Assembly (NCBI GenBank): GCA_030667735.1 | Contig: DAOUVG010000096.1 | Location: 1 to 6,416, forward strand | Direction of reading: 5' to 3' | Origin: Dehalococcoidales bacterium | GTDB lineage: Bacteria > Chloroflexota > Dehalococcoidia > Dehalococcoidales > Fen-1064 | Length of the DNA: 6,416 nucleotides | Shown: positions 6,260 through 6,416 of the stretch, one piece after another | Numbering within the stretch: the stretch's first letter is position 1 | How the letters are laid out: every line of letters begins with the position of its first letter | Translations under genes and position numbers: made by a program | The notes under the pieces: model-generated | What the model was told of the DNA's origin: nothing | Seen by the model: only the letters and a program-made list of their open reading frames with translations | Databases searched by the model: none

Positions 6260-6416
6260 TAAACACCGGGGCAGAGAAGCCGGGCAAGGAATATCCCGAC
6301 AGGCTGATATAGCCCGCTTCGCCCGGGCTACTCCTCGCCATCTCCACTCTTCGCCAGGAACTCGTGATATCCAACGAAGCGGGATAGCGCCCTTGAAGCA
6401 CTGAGCTGTGACAGGT
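6260..6416. other. Upstream non-coding stretch with inverted repeats
   Basis: I see no convincing gene here. An 80-codon minus-strand frame spans 6159-6401, but it has no ribosome site, an unlikely composition, and runs over the promoter. Two inverted repeats are present: AGCCCG (6311-6316) with CGGGCT (6324-6329) around a 7-base loop, and CCCGCTTCG (6313-6321) with CGAAGCGGG (6375-6383) about 50 bases apart. They share a left arm, so they would be alternatives. Neither is followed by a T-run on either strand. Confidence 0.45.

Noticed and set aside
6159..6401. 80-codon minus-strand reading frame immediately before the CoA-transferase
   Set aside because: No ribosome site, no recognisable domain, Ser/Arg/Cys-scattered composition, and it overlaps the best promoter and the leader repeat. 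More likely chance.
5784..6404. 206-codon plus-strand reading frame opposite the start of the CoA-transferase
   Set aside because: Antisense to the best conserved part of the CoA-transferase, and runs through the promoter region.
1..6416. CRISPR arrays, tRNA or rRNA genes, insertion sequences
   Set aside because: Looked for regularly spaced repeats, cloverleaf-like segments and transposase motifs; none seen. Nearly all sequence is accounted for by the six protein-coding genes.

Overview
The window looks like a piece of an anaerobic bacterial chromosome. The main content is a five-gene minus-strand operon built from the benzoyl-CoA reductase / 2-hydroxyacyl-CoA dehydratase families, whose [4Fe-4S] chemistry is oxygen-sensitive and found in strict or facultative anaerobes. 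The partial radical SAM gene at the left edge fits the same lifestyle. Base composition is moderate, a little above half G+C by eye. The style of the radical SAM tail and of the reductase genes reminds me of uncultured Chloroflexota (Dehalococcoidia), but that is an impression and the sequence does not prove it.

Layout: 1-525 (+) is the C-terminal end of a radical SAM protein cut by the window edge. It converges on the minus-strand operon, with only about 30 bases between its stop and the end of the operon's coding potential. Reading the operon in its own direction, from right to left: a leader and promoter region (about 6141-6416, with an extended -10 at 6231-6239 and a repeat/hairpin element at 6185-6208); a class III (CaiB/BaiF) CoA-transferase (6140-4908); a BcrB/HgdA-type subunit of 457 aa (4857-3484); a BcrC/HgdB-type subunit of 390 aa (3427-2255); a first ATPase activase of 283 aa (GTG start, 2213-1362); and a second, divergent activase (1348-629). 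Gaps between genes are 13 to 56 bases and no gene-sized space is left, so co-transcription is likely.

How they could work together: the CoA-transferase would load a carboxylic acid onto CoA. The activase pair, two ASKHA-fold ATPases bridged by a [4Fe-4S] cluster, would use ATP to push a low-potential electron into the two-subunit, cluster-bearing catalytic component. That component would then reduce an aromatic or unsaturated acyl-CoA or dehydrate a 2-hydroxyacyl-CoA. The starting CoA-transferase is reminiscent of the fldAIBC/hadAIBC dehydratase operons, while two distinct activases recall the four-subunit class I benzoyl-CoA reductases (BcrCBAD). The substrate cannot be read from the sequence.

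The strongest oddity is in the last gene. It meets an in-frame TAA exactly where its paralogue in the same window has a conserved Glu, and the missing C-terminal segment (ending in a GAIGAA-like motif) continues in the same frame for 23 codons to a TGA at 557. This is a nonsense mutation, a sequence error or, less likely, stop-codon readthrough.
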